A DNA stretch of 62,847 nt from a virus, in IMG/VR virus record IMGVR_UViG_3300035091_000011, positions 1 through 62,847 of that record, one strand, 5' to 3'. Below are positions 53,190 to 62,720 of this stretch, in pieces (the stretch's first letter is position 1; every line of letters begins with the position of its first letter). The translations under genes and the position numbers were made by a program. The notes under the pieces were generated by a model. That model did not search any database, was not told the origin of the DNA, and was given only the letters and a program-made list of their open reading frames with translations.

Positions 53190-55064
53190 TTATTGCACCG
53201 TGACTTGTACGGTTTTAGTTCCACATGGCCCACTGACCACAACTCCGCTCGACTTCTTCTTCGTTTGCAACCCGAATTCGACAATCACACTGGAGCCACT
53301 GACAGATCTCGTCTGCGGTGGATTTACCGTGACCTGACCCGAGGTTTGGGTCGCACTCACCGTCGCAGGTGAACTCAACCCGAAGAGATTCACCACAAGC
53401 TTACCCGTGCTCCACTGCGGGATGACTGGAGTTGATACGGTCATCGTGCAGGGCGCGGGTGTAGGTCCGGGAGTCGGAGTTGGGGTTGGAGTTGGAGTTG
53501 GGTTAGGAACTGACGGAGTTGGTGTCGCGCTCGGACTGGGAAGTGGCGTCGGCGTTGGCGACGGACTCGGCAGTGGCGTAGGCGAAGGTAGTGGAACGTT
53601 CGTCGCTCCTGCTCTCCAAGCCAGATACCGTCCTCCTGATCGATAACTCTCGTCATACTCCTTACCGCGCGTATTCGCCAGCCCTCTCCACCCATCACTT
53701 CCCGAGTAAGTCGCGGCGAATATCTCATCTCCGCGAGTGAGATAGCTGGCGTCCCCGCTGAGCAAGAATGCATATCCAAACACATGCAACGCCGTGGCGT
53801 TCAACTGTCTCACTTCCGAGATTTGACTCGTATCCGCCGGTGGGAAGGAGTTCGCTGCTGCGCCACAACCAGTCTCGCAGTTCACTGGAGGATTGCCGAT
53901 AGTGCCGTGGACGAAGTAATACATCCCGCCCCAGGTGCGGTTATAGCTTTTCGTATACTCGTGATCAGCCGACTTGAGAATTGCCGCACGTATAGTCGCA
54001 TCCCCGGTGAGTCGATGCACCTGGATCATCGCCTCATTCAGTATTCCTACCTGAAACGGCTGCTCACTTCCGCTGAACGGAAAGTCCTCGTCATTCCACC
54101 TGTACGATCCATCGGTACTTTGCAAGCGCGCATAATACCCCACCGCCACCCTCAACGCTCTCGCCTTGAAATCAGCTCTCACCGCTGGTTCTGGATGGGT
54201 AGCGGCGAGATTAGTTGCGTCCATCAGCATGAACGACCCGTCGCGCACGCCGAAGTAGAAGCCGGGATAGTCAATGCGAATCTCATCCCAGAGATGGAAT
54301 TGATACTCGACGTAGTCCTTGATCCACGGCCACATCTCAGGTCGTCCATCCAACGCGCGCAACATCAGCCCGCTCACCGCTGCCATTCTCGGCGCAAGTG
54401 AGTCACCTGAGATCGAAACGAGATTCTTGCCTTCGTCAATGATTGGCTGGGAGTACCACGAATCCGCAGCTTTCCTCGCACAGTCCCGGAATGCGACATT
54501 CCCGGTGCGGTGGTAGTTCCCGTACTGAGTAAGGATGAAGTTGTAGTACATCTGGTAGCCTTGATAACTATCCATCTCCTGCCCGCTCGGGGCGGATATC
54601 GTGCGACTCGATCCAGTCTCGCCTTCCCAGGGCAGCGTGAGAGTGAGTTGCGTGTCGCTCTGAACGGATGAGACGATCTTGATCAACCTGCGACTGGATG
54701 ATCCGTTTGAGATGATAGCGTACTCCTTCACCTCGCTGAGGAAGTGCGTTCCCACTCCAGTGACACTTGTACTACCCTTCGTGACAGACACGGTGCCTGA
54801 GATCGGCACATTTCCCGGCGTATGCGCAACATCAGGGAAAGCCGCGCATAGACTCAGTCCGCGATCCGTTGCAGTCTGATCAAACCAACTCGCACCGGGA
54901 ATCGCCGACGTTCCCGACTTCACCTGTGGCCCGATGATGAACTCGATCTCAGGGGAGGGAAATACAACCAACTCCGGCGCTGGGGCAGAGCTGGCCGATC
55001 TCACCACCACTGTAACTAGCAATGTTACAAACAGGATAATCGTATAGGGGATTCTTATTCTCAT
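53190..55064 (-). CDS. Secreted alpha-toroid enzyme with Thr/Pro linker
   Basis: 624 residues. N-terminal signal peptide ([19 protein letters not shown]). A short beta domain (about 80-150), then a helical repeat domain about 160-470 ([69 protein letters not shown]) of the (alpha/alpha)6 toroid kind found in polysaccharide hydrolases and lyases. Then a Pro/Thr/Ser linker and a C-terminal beta module with two Cys. It may degrade host surface polysaccharide or act as the lysis enzyme. Catalytic residues are not assigned. Confidence 0.65.
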   Translation of the reverse strand: MRIRIPYTIILFVTLLVTVVVRSASSAPAPELVVFPSPEIEFIIGPQVKSGTSAIPGASWFDQTATDRGLSLCAAFPDVAHTPGNVPISGTVSVTKGSTSVTGVGTHFLSEVKEYAIISNGSSSRRLIKIVSSVQSDTQLTLTLPWEGETGSSRTISAPSGQEMDSYQGYQMYYNFILTQYGNYHRTGNVAFRDCARKAADSWYSQPIIDEGKNLVSISGDSLAPRMAAVSGLMLRALDGRPEMWPWIKDYVEYQFHLWDEIRIDYPGFYFGVRDGSFMLMDATNLAATHPEPAVRADFKARALRVAVGYYARLQSTDGSYRWNDEDFPFSGSEQPFQVGILNEAMIQVHRLTGDATIRAAILKSADHEYTKSYNRTWGGMYYFVHGTIGNPPVNCETGCGAAANSFPPADTSQISEVRQLNATALHVFGYAFLLSGDASYLTRGDEIFAATYSGSDGWRGLANTRGKEYDESYRSGGRYLAWRAGATNVPLPSPTPLPSPSPTPTPLPSPSATPTPSVPNPTPTPTPTPTPGPTPAPCTMTVSTPVIPQWSTGKLVVNLFGLSSPATVSATQTSGQVTVNPPQTRSVSGSSVIVEFGLQTKKKSSGVVVSGPCGTKTVQVTVQ

Positions 55065-55076
55065 TTTCTACTCCTT

Positions 55077-57194
55077 CTAAGTTGAGGGACTGCTACTATG
55101 TGACGGGCTAAGGGAGGGTGATGGTGATTGCGACTGAGAGGGACTGGGACTGAGCGAAATGCTGGACGAAGGCGACGCTGAGCTACTTGGGCTGAGCGAG
55201 TGCGAGATCGACGCCGAGGGAGAAAGTGACGAGACTCCAGTCCCTTCAGGCGTGTTGAGCAGCTCGCGGAATCTCCATGCCACTTGGACCACATTGTCCG
55301 TTTGCCATGCGAGTTCGAGTTGATCTGCGTCTAAGCGACAATACTTGAGCAGGGAGACGAAGCGGAGATTTGCTGTCGTCGGCACTGCGGCATCGAGTCG
55401 CAATGTCTCATTCTCTCCTGCGAGTTCAAACGCAATCACTCGTCGAAACTTCATCGTCCCGTCCCAGTAGACGAATGCGAGATCCCTCCTCGGCTCAGCC
55501 AGTGCGTACGCATCCGAATAATTCGTATCTCTCACCGTGATCTGATGTTCAGGAATGTTGATGAACAGGATCTCGAAATCCTCCTGCATTGTCGCTACCC
55601 AGAGGAGTTGCAGCGCTCCTACTCGCTCATAATACCACCCCAGGAACGCGGAGATGAGATCTATTCCCTGGATCGTCATGCGATAGGAGAATGTCTCACT
55701 GGCAGCGATGGTGTCGGACTCAAATGACATCAACCCGGTGTCGAAGTCCACGTCTGATCCCGCTCGTTCCAGCTCGTACTCCCGCTGTTCACTCCAGTCG
55801 TTCGACTGCCACGCGCGGCCATCGAACACTTCTACATCTCGATACTTGATGGTTGGAGTGAATGTCGTAATTCGATTCGGAATGAGTTGCTCATCCTCGG
55901 GCAGCAGTCGCGCGGTGAGGTTCAACTCCTCAACGACATCGCTATGACCTTTGATGCTGAGTTGAGGTTGCAGCAGCGCGCGTCTCACGGGATACACCGA
56001 GGAGAGATAAGCTGCGTAGGAGTGGACGAGTGGCTCATGCTCAACTGAGTTCGGATTCAGTGACGTAATCAACCTCTCCTCCCAGTGCGAGATCACTCCA
56101 CTGCCATCCACTTCTCTGAATCCGATCCATGATCCGATCTCGTAGTCCTTGTATGCGGTGGTGATCGGCGTGAGAGTAGTTGAGACATCCAACGACTCCA
56201 GCAGTCTCTCCGCGTACTGTCTGATTGGGATGAACCACTTGCGATTCTGGTTAGCCCAAAGAAGTGCGCGCAACTTACGCCGTTCGCTCTGGTTCTTCAG
56301 CACTTGGACGAACTCCAACTCTCGTCTCGGCGTAGGTCGTTCACTCACTGATTCTTCAACTCCACTCACAGCTTGTGACAGTCCAGTGCGAAAGCTAATG
56401 CGCTCAATCAGCGCCTCAGTCCAGTTGTGACGGAAGGGGAAGGAGATCGGATCGGGTTCGAACGATGACAGGAGGATCGCGGTTGGGTTCGCGTCCGATC
56501 TCCCGTTGAGAAACGTCGCCCCGACCGCAGCTTCGTATATCGTCACACCCTGTTCAGCGGTGAGCGCGGTAGGGACAATCGTCGGCTCATCCAATCCCTG
56601 ACTCGGCCAGAGGTTTTGATTCTGCGCACTCCCAAAGAACCAGGCGTTGCTACTGCCGACGTTAATATCCGCAGTGGGGAGATCTGAGCGTTGAGCTACG
56701 AGATCCGCGTTCCAGTAGAGCAGCATAGTTGCGCTGTTGCGGACTCCCATCGCCATGCCGAACGTGTCTCGCACCGGAGGAGTGTAGTTGAGTTCGTAAT
56801 CCGTGCCACTGATATTGAGCGTGAACCTGACATCGCCTCCTCCCGGATCGAGCGCAAGCCAATTCCCTCCGCCCAGTCCGATCTGTCCATTGCGTGTGAT
56901 GAGGTGCGACTGCTGCGACGAGTCACTACTGATGTAGCCCCAAGCGATCCACGTGAACGTAGAGCGAATATCCGACTGTGGCGCGTCCGCAATCAGCACC
57001 TTCCCCACTGAGCCGCTCATCGCAAACGACGCTGGATCGGTGAGGATGGGCGACGCTACGCCAAACGTCGGCGTGTAGAGGGTTCCATCTGTGCCATAAG
57101 ATGACGAGTCCACTAGTACCGTGCCGCCGACTTCGTTGAGTCGGAAGAACAGCACTGGGTTGAAGCTGAGGATTATGTCTTGATAACTTGCCAT
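55077..57194 (-). CDS. Tail-tip protein with LamG-like head and Ser-Pro tail
   Basis: 705 residues. Residues about 1-220 form a LamG/concanavalin-like sandwich (VLFFRLNEVGGTVLVDSSS..GTDGTLY). The middle is a beta/alpha tail-type domain with ISFRTGLSQ and RRLLEFVQVLKNQSERR. Residues about 655-705 are alternating serine ending HSSSPST. Its start shares a base with the upstream stop (TAATG). Likely a distal tail or receptor-binding structural protein. Confidence 0.75.
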   Translation of the reverse strand: MASYQDIILSFNPVLFFRLNEVGGTVLVDSSSYGTDGTLYTPTFGVASPILTDPASFAMSGSVGKVLIADAPQSDIRSTFTWIAWGYISSDSSQQSHLITRNGQIGLGGGNWLALDPGGGDVRFTLNISGTDYELNYTPPVRDTFGMAMGVRNSATMLLYWNADLVAQRSDLPTADINVGSSNAWFFGSAQNQNLWPSQGLDEPTIVPTALTAEQGVTIYEAAVGATFLNGRSDANPTAILLSSFEPDPISFPFRHNWTEALIERISFRTGLSQAVSGVEESVSERPTPRRELEFVQVLKNQSERRKLRALLWANQNRKWFIPIRQYAERLLESLDVSTTLTPITTAYKDYEIGSWIGFREVDGSGVISHWEERLITSLNPNSVEHEPLVHSYAAYLSSVYPVRRALLQPQLSIKGHSDVVEELNLTARLLPEDEQLIPNRITTFTPTIKYRDVEVFDGRAWQSNDWSEQREYELERAGSDVDFDTGLMSFESDTIAASETFSYRMTIQGIDLISAFLGWYYERVGALQLLWVATMQEDFEILFINIPEHQITVRDTNYSDAYALAEPRRDLAFVYWDGTMKFRRVIAFELAGENETLRLDAAVPTTANLRFVSLLKYCRLDADQLELAWQTDNVVQVAWRFRELLNTPEGTGVSSLSPSASISHSLSPSSSASPSSSISLSPSPSQSQSPSPSLSPSHSSSPST

Positions 57195-60064
57195 TAGGCT
57201 AAGGTAATTCCATACTTATCTGCAAGATACTGTCGCACACTTGCTCTATTCGTGCTGCCGATGTCTACGTTATAAGTAACTCGCTCGGCAATATCACTGG
57301 TCAAGCCATTAGAACCAATTCCCGCAGTAAAGGACGTTGACGCAGATCCGCGTGCAGTAGAAGCGGTTGTGTCGTTGTTAACCTTGATGTTGATGTTCGT
57401 CCCATCGTACCAACATTCAACGATGTACCAGACGTTTTGCGTGTAGGTCGATGTGCTGCCAAGGAATGTGCCGTCTGATCCCCCGCTGCGCTGCCATACT
57501 CCAAACCTGTTACTGCCGTCATTCTTCAAATTAATGCCGCCCTGACCGCCGCCATAGGAGAACAGAAATGGTGCGGTGTTTTGATTCGATCCCCCATTTG
57601 CCTGCGGACGAATCACGATAAACGTGGTCCATGCGGTAGTTGAGTAGATGGTTGAAAGAGTATTACTAAAAACGTACTGATCTGTTGAGTCGGCAAATCT
57701 CAGGTAGGGCTTGCCATTTGCTCCACCTGTTTTGAATAGAGGCTTATTTGCGGTTGTGCTCTGCGTCCACTTGCGCGTGCCAGTGATTTGATCAAGCCAG
57801 TCGGTAACTGTATCGCCATCATTAAAGCCGCTCAGCGAGGACTGATCCGCCATCACCCACTCGGTAATACCGCTCACGTCGTCTGGCGCAAACGGCGGCG
57901 CGCTGGGAGAGATGCTGGAACTGGGTGATTGTGACGCACTGGTAGAGTGCGAAGGACTAGCTGAAGCGCTAGGGCTGACGGAGGCTGAGATTGAAGTTGA
58001 AGGTGATGGACTTGCTGAGCTGCTGGAGCTCGGCGACACACTCGAACTCGTACTCGCTGAAGCACTTGATGAAGGTGATTGCGAGGCGCTCGGTGATAGA
58101 GATGACGAGGGTGATTGCGAACTGGATGGACTCACAGAAGCACTCGGACTCACTGAGGGGCTTGCTGAGTGAGATGGACTGACACTGGCCGAAGGACTTA
58201 AACTCGGACTTCCAATCGCACTCACATCGATCGTCGCGCAAACCTTCACTCCATTGGTGGCTGTACGTGTTGAGAACGTCTGCACACAGAACTGATATGG
58301 ACCTACGGCCAACGCGGGCCAGGTAAAGGTATCCTTGTTATCGTTGTCAGGCCATAAGTACGCAGGGGATAAAGCCTGGACGCCTCCGGGTTCAGTCACG
58401 TACAACCGAGCATATTGCCCACCTGGAGCGTAAGCACCAAAAATAATACCTCCGGTAATCGACGCCTGAAATTGATTGGTATTCGTTAGTATTAGATCTA
58501 CTTTTAGTCCGTCTGGGTCAAACTCTGCTTCATTCCAACTCGCACTGGGAGGCGCAGTGTCCAGTCCAGTTGCGGGATCTTCGTGCTGCGTTCCAGATGG
58601 TTCGCCAAAGGTGCGCAACCCGGTGGAGAACTGGTCCTCGATCAGTACCAGCCTATAGTCACGCTCATCCGGCCCGTTGGGAGTGATCGCCAGCACGCGC
58701 ATGACTATGGAGAATGTCGGTGACTCCCACTCGAATAGCAATACCTCTCCCCTGTACGTCAGCCTCCCAAACGAGGCAAACACGAAGCACTCCAGTGGGG
58801 CGCGGGGGAGTGAGATCGCCCTCCCGTCTCTCGTCGCAATCACATTCGCTTGCTCGAAATCAGCCACACCAAGGAAAGTCTTCGTCTCAGGAACCGTGCG
58901 CCCATCCTGGATCAGTTGATTCGCCGGATCGATGTAGAGCGCCTTCCTCCCTTTGAAGTTGTTGCCCTGATCGGGGAACTCGACCTGGATCTTGTTCTTC
59001 GTATCCTCGTAAGTTCCCGGTGTGAAGCGTTCGACTCGGGTGATATTGTCCTGACTCAGCACGCGCAGTGAGTTGAACGAGTAGTCGCGTCGAATGAGCC
59101 TAATAGTCAGCCCGAGCGAAGGGGACGGCTCTGGTACTGCGTCGATCTGCGCGAGCACGTCCTGCACTACCTGTTGAGGAGATGCTCCACTGGTTTCGAT
59201 CACCCCTGACCAGCCATTGTTCTCGTTGTAGAGATCCTCCGCTACTGAGCGCCAGTTGTTGAGATTCAACTCCTCCACTGGAACTCTCGCACCGTACTCA
59301 AGCGACGTACTCCATTCGTAGATCGCTTCCATCGGGTTCATATGCCGCCCGATCTTATTAAACCTTGTAGCGAGATTGTCGGGTTGACGACGACAAGTGA
59401 TCTTCCACTGTTTGAACCTCGGAATCGACCCCACTCCACCGGCTGCAAAGTATCCCGACTCAGTAAACCCACTCGGGCCGCGCTTCACGAGGGCTGCGAT
59501 TCCACGCAAGCTCGGCGTCTTGTTCGGCGCGGTAGTGAGGAGAGATTCGAGGTAGGAGTTGGTATGATCGGTGTAGTTCCCGCGCGTGAGATCACACCAT
59601 GCGTACTCGCCGCCTTCACCCGGAGGCTGGTCCCCACCCCAGGCTTGCGGGTCGTCAATGAGAAATCCCCCGCCGGAGTTATCACTTCCGACTGTCGCAG
59701 CAAACACTGGTCTATCGTTGATCGTAATGCGCTCAACGTGTACATCCGGCCCCCAGCACAGCGGGAACATCTCGCCGATATAGGAGCGGTAAGCGACGGT
59801 GATCGTATCGAGCAGGAATGCGAATGACCCTAACCAGATGTAATCAGTCCAGTGCGAATCTCGCTCCACTGCGCGCTGCTTGTAATCCCCGTACCACATG
59901 CGCGCCGGAGTGAGTTCAAAGGTGCCGCCACCGTAGGGGATGGGACGAAGTTCATCTGGCTGGTTGTTCTTTTGGAGATCCTCAAATGTGGTACGCTTGG
60001 GACGTTGACGAGTGACTTCACCCAGGATCATTTGTCCGACGAACAGGAGTGCTTGCCAGAACAT
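57194..60064 (-). CDS. Tail-tip/hub protein with Ser-Pro linker and LamG-like end
   Basis: 956 residues. N-terminal membrane-like opening (FWQALLFVGQMILG) then a long hub-like region (PIPYGGGTFELTPARMWYGDYKQRA, QVEFPDQGNNFKGRKALYIDPANQL, ATRDGRAISLPRAPLECFVF) typical of central tail-tip attachment proteins. Residues 618-722 are alternating serine. The last 230 residues are a LamG-like sandwich (WLDQITGTRKWTQSTTANKPLF..GKPYLRFADSTDQYV). It would present a binding domain on a flexible stalk. Confidence 0.82.
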   Translation of the reverse strand: MFWQALLFVGQMILGEVTRQRPKRTTFEDLQKNNQPDELRPIPYGGGTFELTPARMWYGDYKQRAVERDSHWTDYIWLGSFAFLLDTITVAYRSYIGEMFPLCWGPDVHVERITINDRPVFAATVGSDNSGGGFLIDDPQAWGGDQPPGEGGEYAWCDLTRGNYTDHTNSYLESLLTTAPNKTPSLRGIAALVKRGPSGFTESGYFAAGGVGSIPRFKQWKITCRRQPDNLATRFNKIGRHMNPMEAIYEWSTSLEYGARVPVEELNLNNWRSVAEDLYNENNGWSGVIETSGASPQQVVQDVLAQIDAVPEPSPSLGLTIRLIRRDYSFNSLRVLSQDNITRVERFTPGTYEDTKNKIQVEFPDQGNNFKGRKALYIDPANQLIQDGRTVPETKTFLGVADFEQANVIATRDGRAISLPRAPLECFVFASFGRLTYRGEVLLFEWESPTFSIVMRVLAITPNGPDERDYRLVLIEDQFSTGLRTFGEPSGTQHEDPATGLDTAPPSASWNEAEFDPDGLKVDLILTNTNQFQASITGGIIFGAYAPGGQYARLYVTEPGGVQALSPAYLWPDNDNKDTFTWPALAVGPYQFCVQTFSTRTATNGVKVCATIDVSAIGSPSLSPSASVSPSHSASPSVSPSASVSPSSSQSPSSSLSPSASQSPSSSASASTSSSVSPSSSSSASPSPSTSISASVSPSASASPSHSTSASQSPSSSISPSAPPFAPDDVSGITEWVMADQSSLSGFNDGDTVTDWLDQITGTRKWTQSTTANKPLFKTGGANGKPYLRFADSTDQYVFSNTLSTIYSTTAWTTFIVIRPQANGGSNQNTAPFLFSYGGGQGGINLKNDGSNRFGVWQRSGGSDGTFLGSTSTYTQNVWYIVECWYDGTNINIKVNNDTTASTARGSASTSFTAGIGSNGLTSDIAERVTYNVDIGSTNRASVRQYLADKYGITLA
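57898..58212 (-). repeat. Alternating-serine linker in tail-tip gene
   Basis: Encodes residues about 618-722 of the 956-residue protein with the same S-x pattern (SPSLSPSASVSPSHSASPS). Confidence 0.85.
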
Positions 60065-60391
60065 CTAAGCAATAACCCCCTCAACGACCAGTTGATCATA
60101 GCCTTTGTAGACGATCTGCTTCAGTTCTCGATTCCACTGCGGCCCCCAACGATCAGGACCAACGTCCAACGTATGAACCTTATGACGAAAACTCGGATGA
60201 ACCTTAACGTCGAATCCCGCCTGTAGCACGATGATTATATCGGCCCACTGACAAAGCATTGCGAATGTCTCGGCTGACGACGATCTCCAGCCACATGCCA
60301 ACGCTTCGTAGCCCTTTCGCTTTAGCCGATAAGCAAGAAATACGCTCCGGTTATTTCCGTTCTCGCAAATGCAAAGAATCTTAGGCTTCAT
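60065..60391 (-). CDS. CX5R phosphatase-like protein in the tail operon
   Basis: 108 residues. C9-E-N-G-N-N-R15-S is the CX5R(S) phosphate-binding loop of tyrosine-type phosphatases of the low-molecular-weight class; FLAYRLKRKGYEALACGW follows as in those enzymes. A D near VHTLDVGPDRWGP may be the general acid. It lies between tail-tip genes and abuts the hub gene. Could be a phosphatase that alters host signalling or sugar metabolism. Not proven catalytic. Confidence 0.68.
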   Translation of the reverse strand: MKPKILCICENGNNRSVFLAYRLKRKGYEALACGWRSSSAETFAMLCQWADIIIVLQAGFDVKVHPSFRHKVHTLDVGPDRWGPQWNRELKQIVYKGYDQLVVEGVIA

Positions 60392-60392
60392 C

Positions 60393-61184
60393 TTAGCTCA
60401 CCCCTCTCACCGCAGGATCAACATTCGGCGTGTACTGCCACCCACCCCAGTTCTCTCCATTGTTCGTCAAGGTCGCAAACTTATTCGCCCAGGTGTCATA
60501 GGCAAGGTCGTCTCCAGGGTAGACGGTCGCCGGGAACCCTACATCCAGCGTGAACCTCGGAAACCCTCCATTGAGATACAGGTGCCTCTCCCCGCCTTCG
60601 GTGAGGTCCGCGAGGATCGTGCGCTTGTCCAAGTTAGGAGCTTCAATAAACCCTCCCTTGTAGTGGTCGTCCAATTCAGTTATCCCCGTCACTGTGAGGA
60701 GATCGCGCTGGTCGTTGAACTCAGTGACGGAGATTGACTTGCCCAGCTCGGAAATGTCCACCCCACTGCGCGGATCGTAGATCGAGTAGCGCGACAGGGA
60801 ACTGAGCGAGTCAGTGAGGGATTCGCGCTCATAGTAGTGCCACACTGTTTTCAGGTGCAGGATGAACACTGACTCAGTAAGCTTGAACTGACATCTCACT
60901 ACCCAGCCGCGATAGTAGGGAGTGATCGCGTCACCTAACATCTCGTAGATTGTGAGAATGATCGGGAACGGTGGCGGAGTGAGCAGAATCTCCGTCAACT
61001 CACTCGACTCGATCATCGTCACGTCGATCTCTGCATCCTGCGGCTCATCTGAGTAAGTTGGCGCGGTGTGCAAGATCTCAATCGGAGTATAGCTTTCATC
61101 TGAGAACTCCTGCTCATGCGCCACCTTTACATAGCGATACGTTGCTGATCCCGCGACAAACTTGTAGAGGAAGGTGTTGAGCAT
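60393..61184 (-). CDS. Minor tail protein (BR0599/DUF2163-type)
   Basis: 263 residues. SYTPIEILHTAPTYSDEPQDAEIDVTMIES, ILTIYEMLGDAITPYYRGWVVR, SVFILHLKTVWHYY and the C-terminal KFATLTNNGENWGGWQYTPNVDP fit the phage BR0599-like tail-tip protein family found between tape measure and hub genes. Good context. Confidence 0.72.
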   Translation of the reverse strand: MLNTFLYKFVAGSATYRYVKVAHEQEFSDESYTPIEILHTAPTYSDEPQDAEIDVTMIESSELTEILLTPPPFPIILTIYEMLGDAITPYYRGWVVRCQFKLTESVFILHLKTVWHYYERESLTDSLSSLSRYSIYDPRSGVDISELGKSISVTEFNDQRDLLTVTGITELDDHYKGGFIEAPNLDKRTILADLTEGGERHLYLNGGFPRFTLDVGFPATVYPGDDLAYDTWANKFATLTNNGENWGGWQYTPNVDPAVRGVS

Positions 61185-61188
61185 GAGA

Positions 61189-61602
61189 CTAGAAAGTGAT
61201 CACCAGTGCTCCTATGCGAAATCTCGGTTGTTGGCCCACGACGACTGATTTTGACGGTACGATTGGACCGCCGTTATAGATCTTCCCCACCGCCCCACTC
61301 GCCGTATCGACGATGTCAAACGCGATGAGATCTCCATTCCCCACCGATCCAGCCGCAGGATAAGCGAGCACGATCCCGTTGCTCAGCTTCCCAGCATCCG
61401 CAGCAACAGTGAACACTGATCCATCCCGTGGTAGCTGATAGCGCGTATAGTTGGTGTAATTCGTCTCAGTGCCACCACCGGAGCGCGAGGAAGGAGCAAC
61501 AAGGAGACGCAGGTATAACGAACCTCCGATTGAGATCGCCGCGCCTCGATAGTAGAAGTCGAGGATCTCCTCCGCCATGTCGAAACTCGCCCATCCACTC
61601 AC
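61189..61602 (-). CDS. Small tail fibre-type protein
   Basis: 137 residues, GTG at 61602 overlapping the tape-measure stop (GTGA); an ATG at 61578 is an alternative start. ILDFYYRGAAISIGGSLYLRLLVAPSSRSGGGTETNY, ARY-like element and FDIVDTASGAVGKIYNGGPIVPSKSV..FRIGALVITF form a well-known phage tail/fibre module. Likely a minor tail protein. Confidence 0.75.
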   Translation of the reverse strand: MSGWASFDMAEEILDFYYRGAAISIGGSLYLRLLVAPSSRSGGGTETNYTNYTRYQLPRDGSVFTVAADAGKLSNGIVLAYPAAGSVGNGDLIAFDIVDTASGAVGKIYNGGPIVPSKSVVVGQQPRFRIGALVITF

Positions 61603-62720
61603 TTCCTCCCACCTCCAATCTTCCTGATCACCGGCGCATGGCGATGAAGGAAATCAACCATCACCTGCTCGCCTTCGGACGAGTTCACCCAGTCGCCCAG
61701 GTTTCGCTCATCCACCAGCACCTGTCGCAGTCGCATCGTCGAAGGAGTCCCAGCTACGGCCAATTCCCCAACACTCGCACTGGGCACACTCACACTCGGC
61801 ACGTTCACCGAGAGATCCGGCATTGCGAATCCCCCCGTTGCCAGCCCACGAATCCTCCCACCCAAGCCATGCGTCTCTTTAAGAAACGCCTTGAGAATAC
61901 TCACCTGACGCATTGCGTGCCTGGGATCGGTAGTGAGGACAGCCTCGGGAAACCCTCCCTCCACCACTCGCACTACCCCACCGGGAACTGCCGGGAATAG
62001 CCCGGTCGCTGCGCCCAGTGCGCCACCTATTCCTCCCAGCGACTCTGCCGCACTTCCAGCCCCGACAGTCGCCGCGAACGCCGCCCCCGCTGCGATCACC
62101 GTGGAAGCAAAGCTGGTTGCAGCGGAGATAACCGAGGTTACGAATGTGGTACTGGATGAACTCACCGCCGCAGTCAACGCCGTTCCCGCCGCTCCTGCCG
62201 CTGCGGTCAGTTGCGCTCCAGTTGCGGCTGCTTCGGTTTGCTTAGGCGCAAGTCCGAATAGTTTCGAGAAGAACCCGCCGATGGTGCCTTGTGTGTTGGT
62301 TGCGTCAGGTTTGAACAGTCCTTCCAGTTGTTTGACGATGGAAGTTGCTGCGATGTCGTTCAGCGTATCCAGCAGCCTCTCGCCGAAGCTGATCGCGGCG
62401 TCCTTCAGTCCCTCGAATCCCTTACGTGCCCCGCTGAATATCCCGCTGATTCCTGACTGGAGATCTGAGAACAGCGTTCGATTAATGTCCTGCCCGATGG
62501 TGTCGAGCGCCACGCCCAGCCGCTCAGTCTCTGCGATCTGCTGCTTGATCGAGTTGATGACCGACTGGTCCTTGATCGCTTCAGCCTTTGCCAACTCTCC
62601 CTTGAGCACGTCGAGCAGTACCGCACGATACTTCTGCTGGATAACGACGATTTCCTCCTGCGCCTTCCGCTCACTGATCAACCCATCCAGCACCTTGTTC
62701 TCGATTTGCGTCTCATCCAG
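61599..62720 (-). CDS. Tape measure protein, C-terminal 373 residues (continues from 1..2994)
   Basis: This is the end of the 1371-residue tape measure protein; it joins base 1 in frame. Residues about 999-1100 complete the coiled coil (IKRAQIAEQQKLVEDLSAGLR). Residues about 1170-1270 are Ala/Gly-rich and hydrophobic (AAAGAAGTALTAAVSS). The final part (LFPAVPGGVVRVVEGGFPEAVLTTDPRHAMRQVSI) is typical of tape-measure C termini. The stop overlaps the next GTG. Confidence 0.9.
   Translation of the reverse strand: MDETQIENKVLDGLISERKAQEEIVVIQQKYRAVLLDVLKGELAKAEAIKDQSVINSIKQQIAETERLGVALDTIGQDINRTLFSDLQSGISGIFSGARKGFEGLKDAAISFGERLLDTLNDIAATSIVKQLEGLFKPDATNTQGTIGGFFSKLFGLAPKQTEAAATGAQLTAAAGAAGTALTAAVSSSSTTFVTSVISAATSFASTVIAAGAAFAATVGAGSAAESLGGIGGALGAATGLFPAVPGGVVRVVEGGFPEAVLTTDPRHAMRQVSILKAFLKETHGLGGRIRGLATGGFAMPDLSVNVPSVSVPSASVGELAVAGTPSTMRLRQVLVDERNLGDWVNSSEGEQVMVDFLHRHAPVIRKIGGGRK

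Noticed and set aside
53407-53646. Plus-strand Gly/Val repeat protein
   Set aside because: Antisense of the Pro/Thr linker in the secreted enzyme gene.
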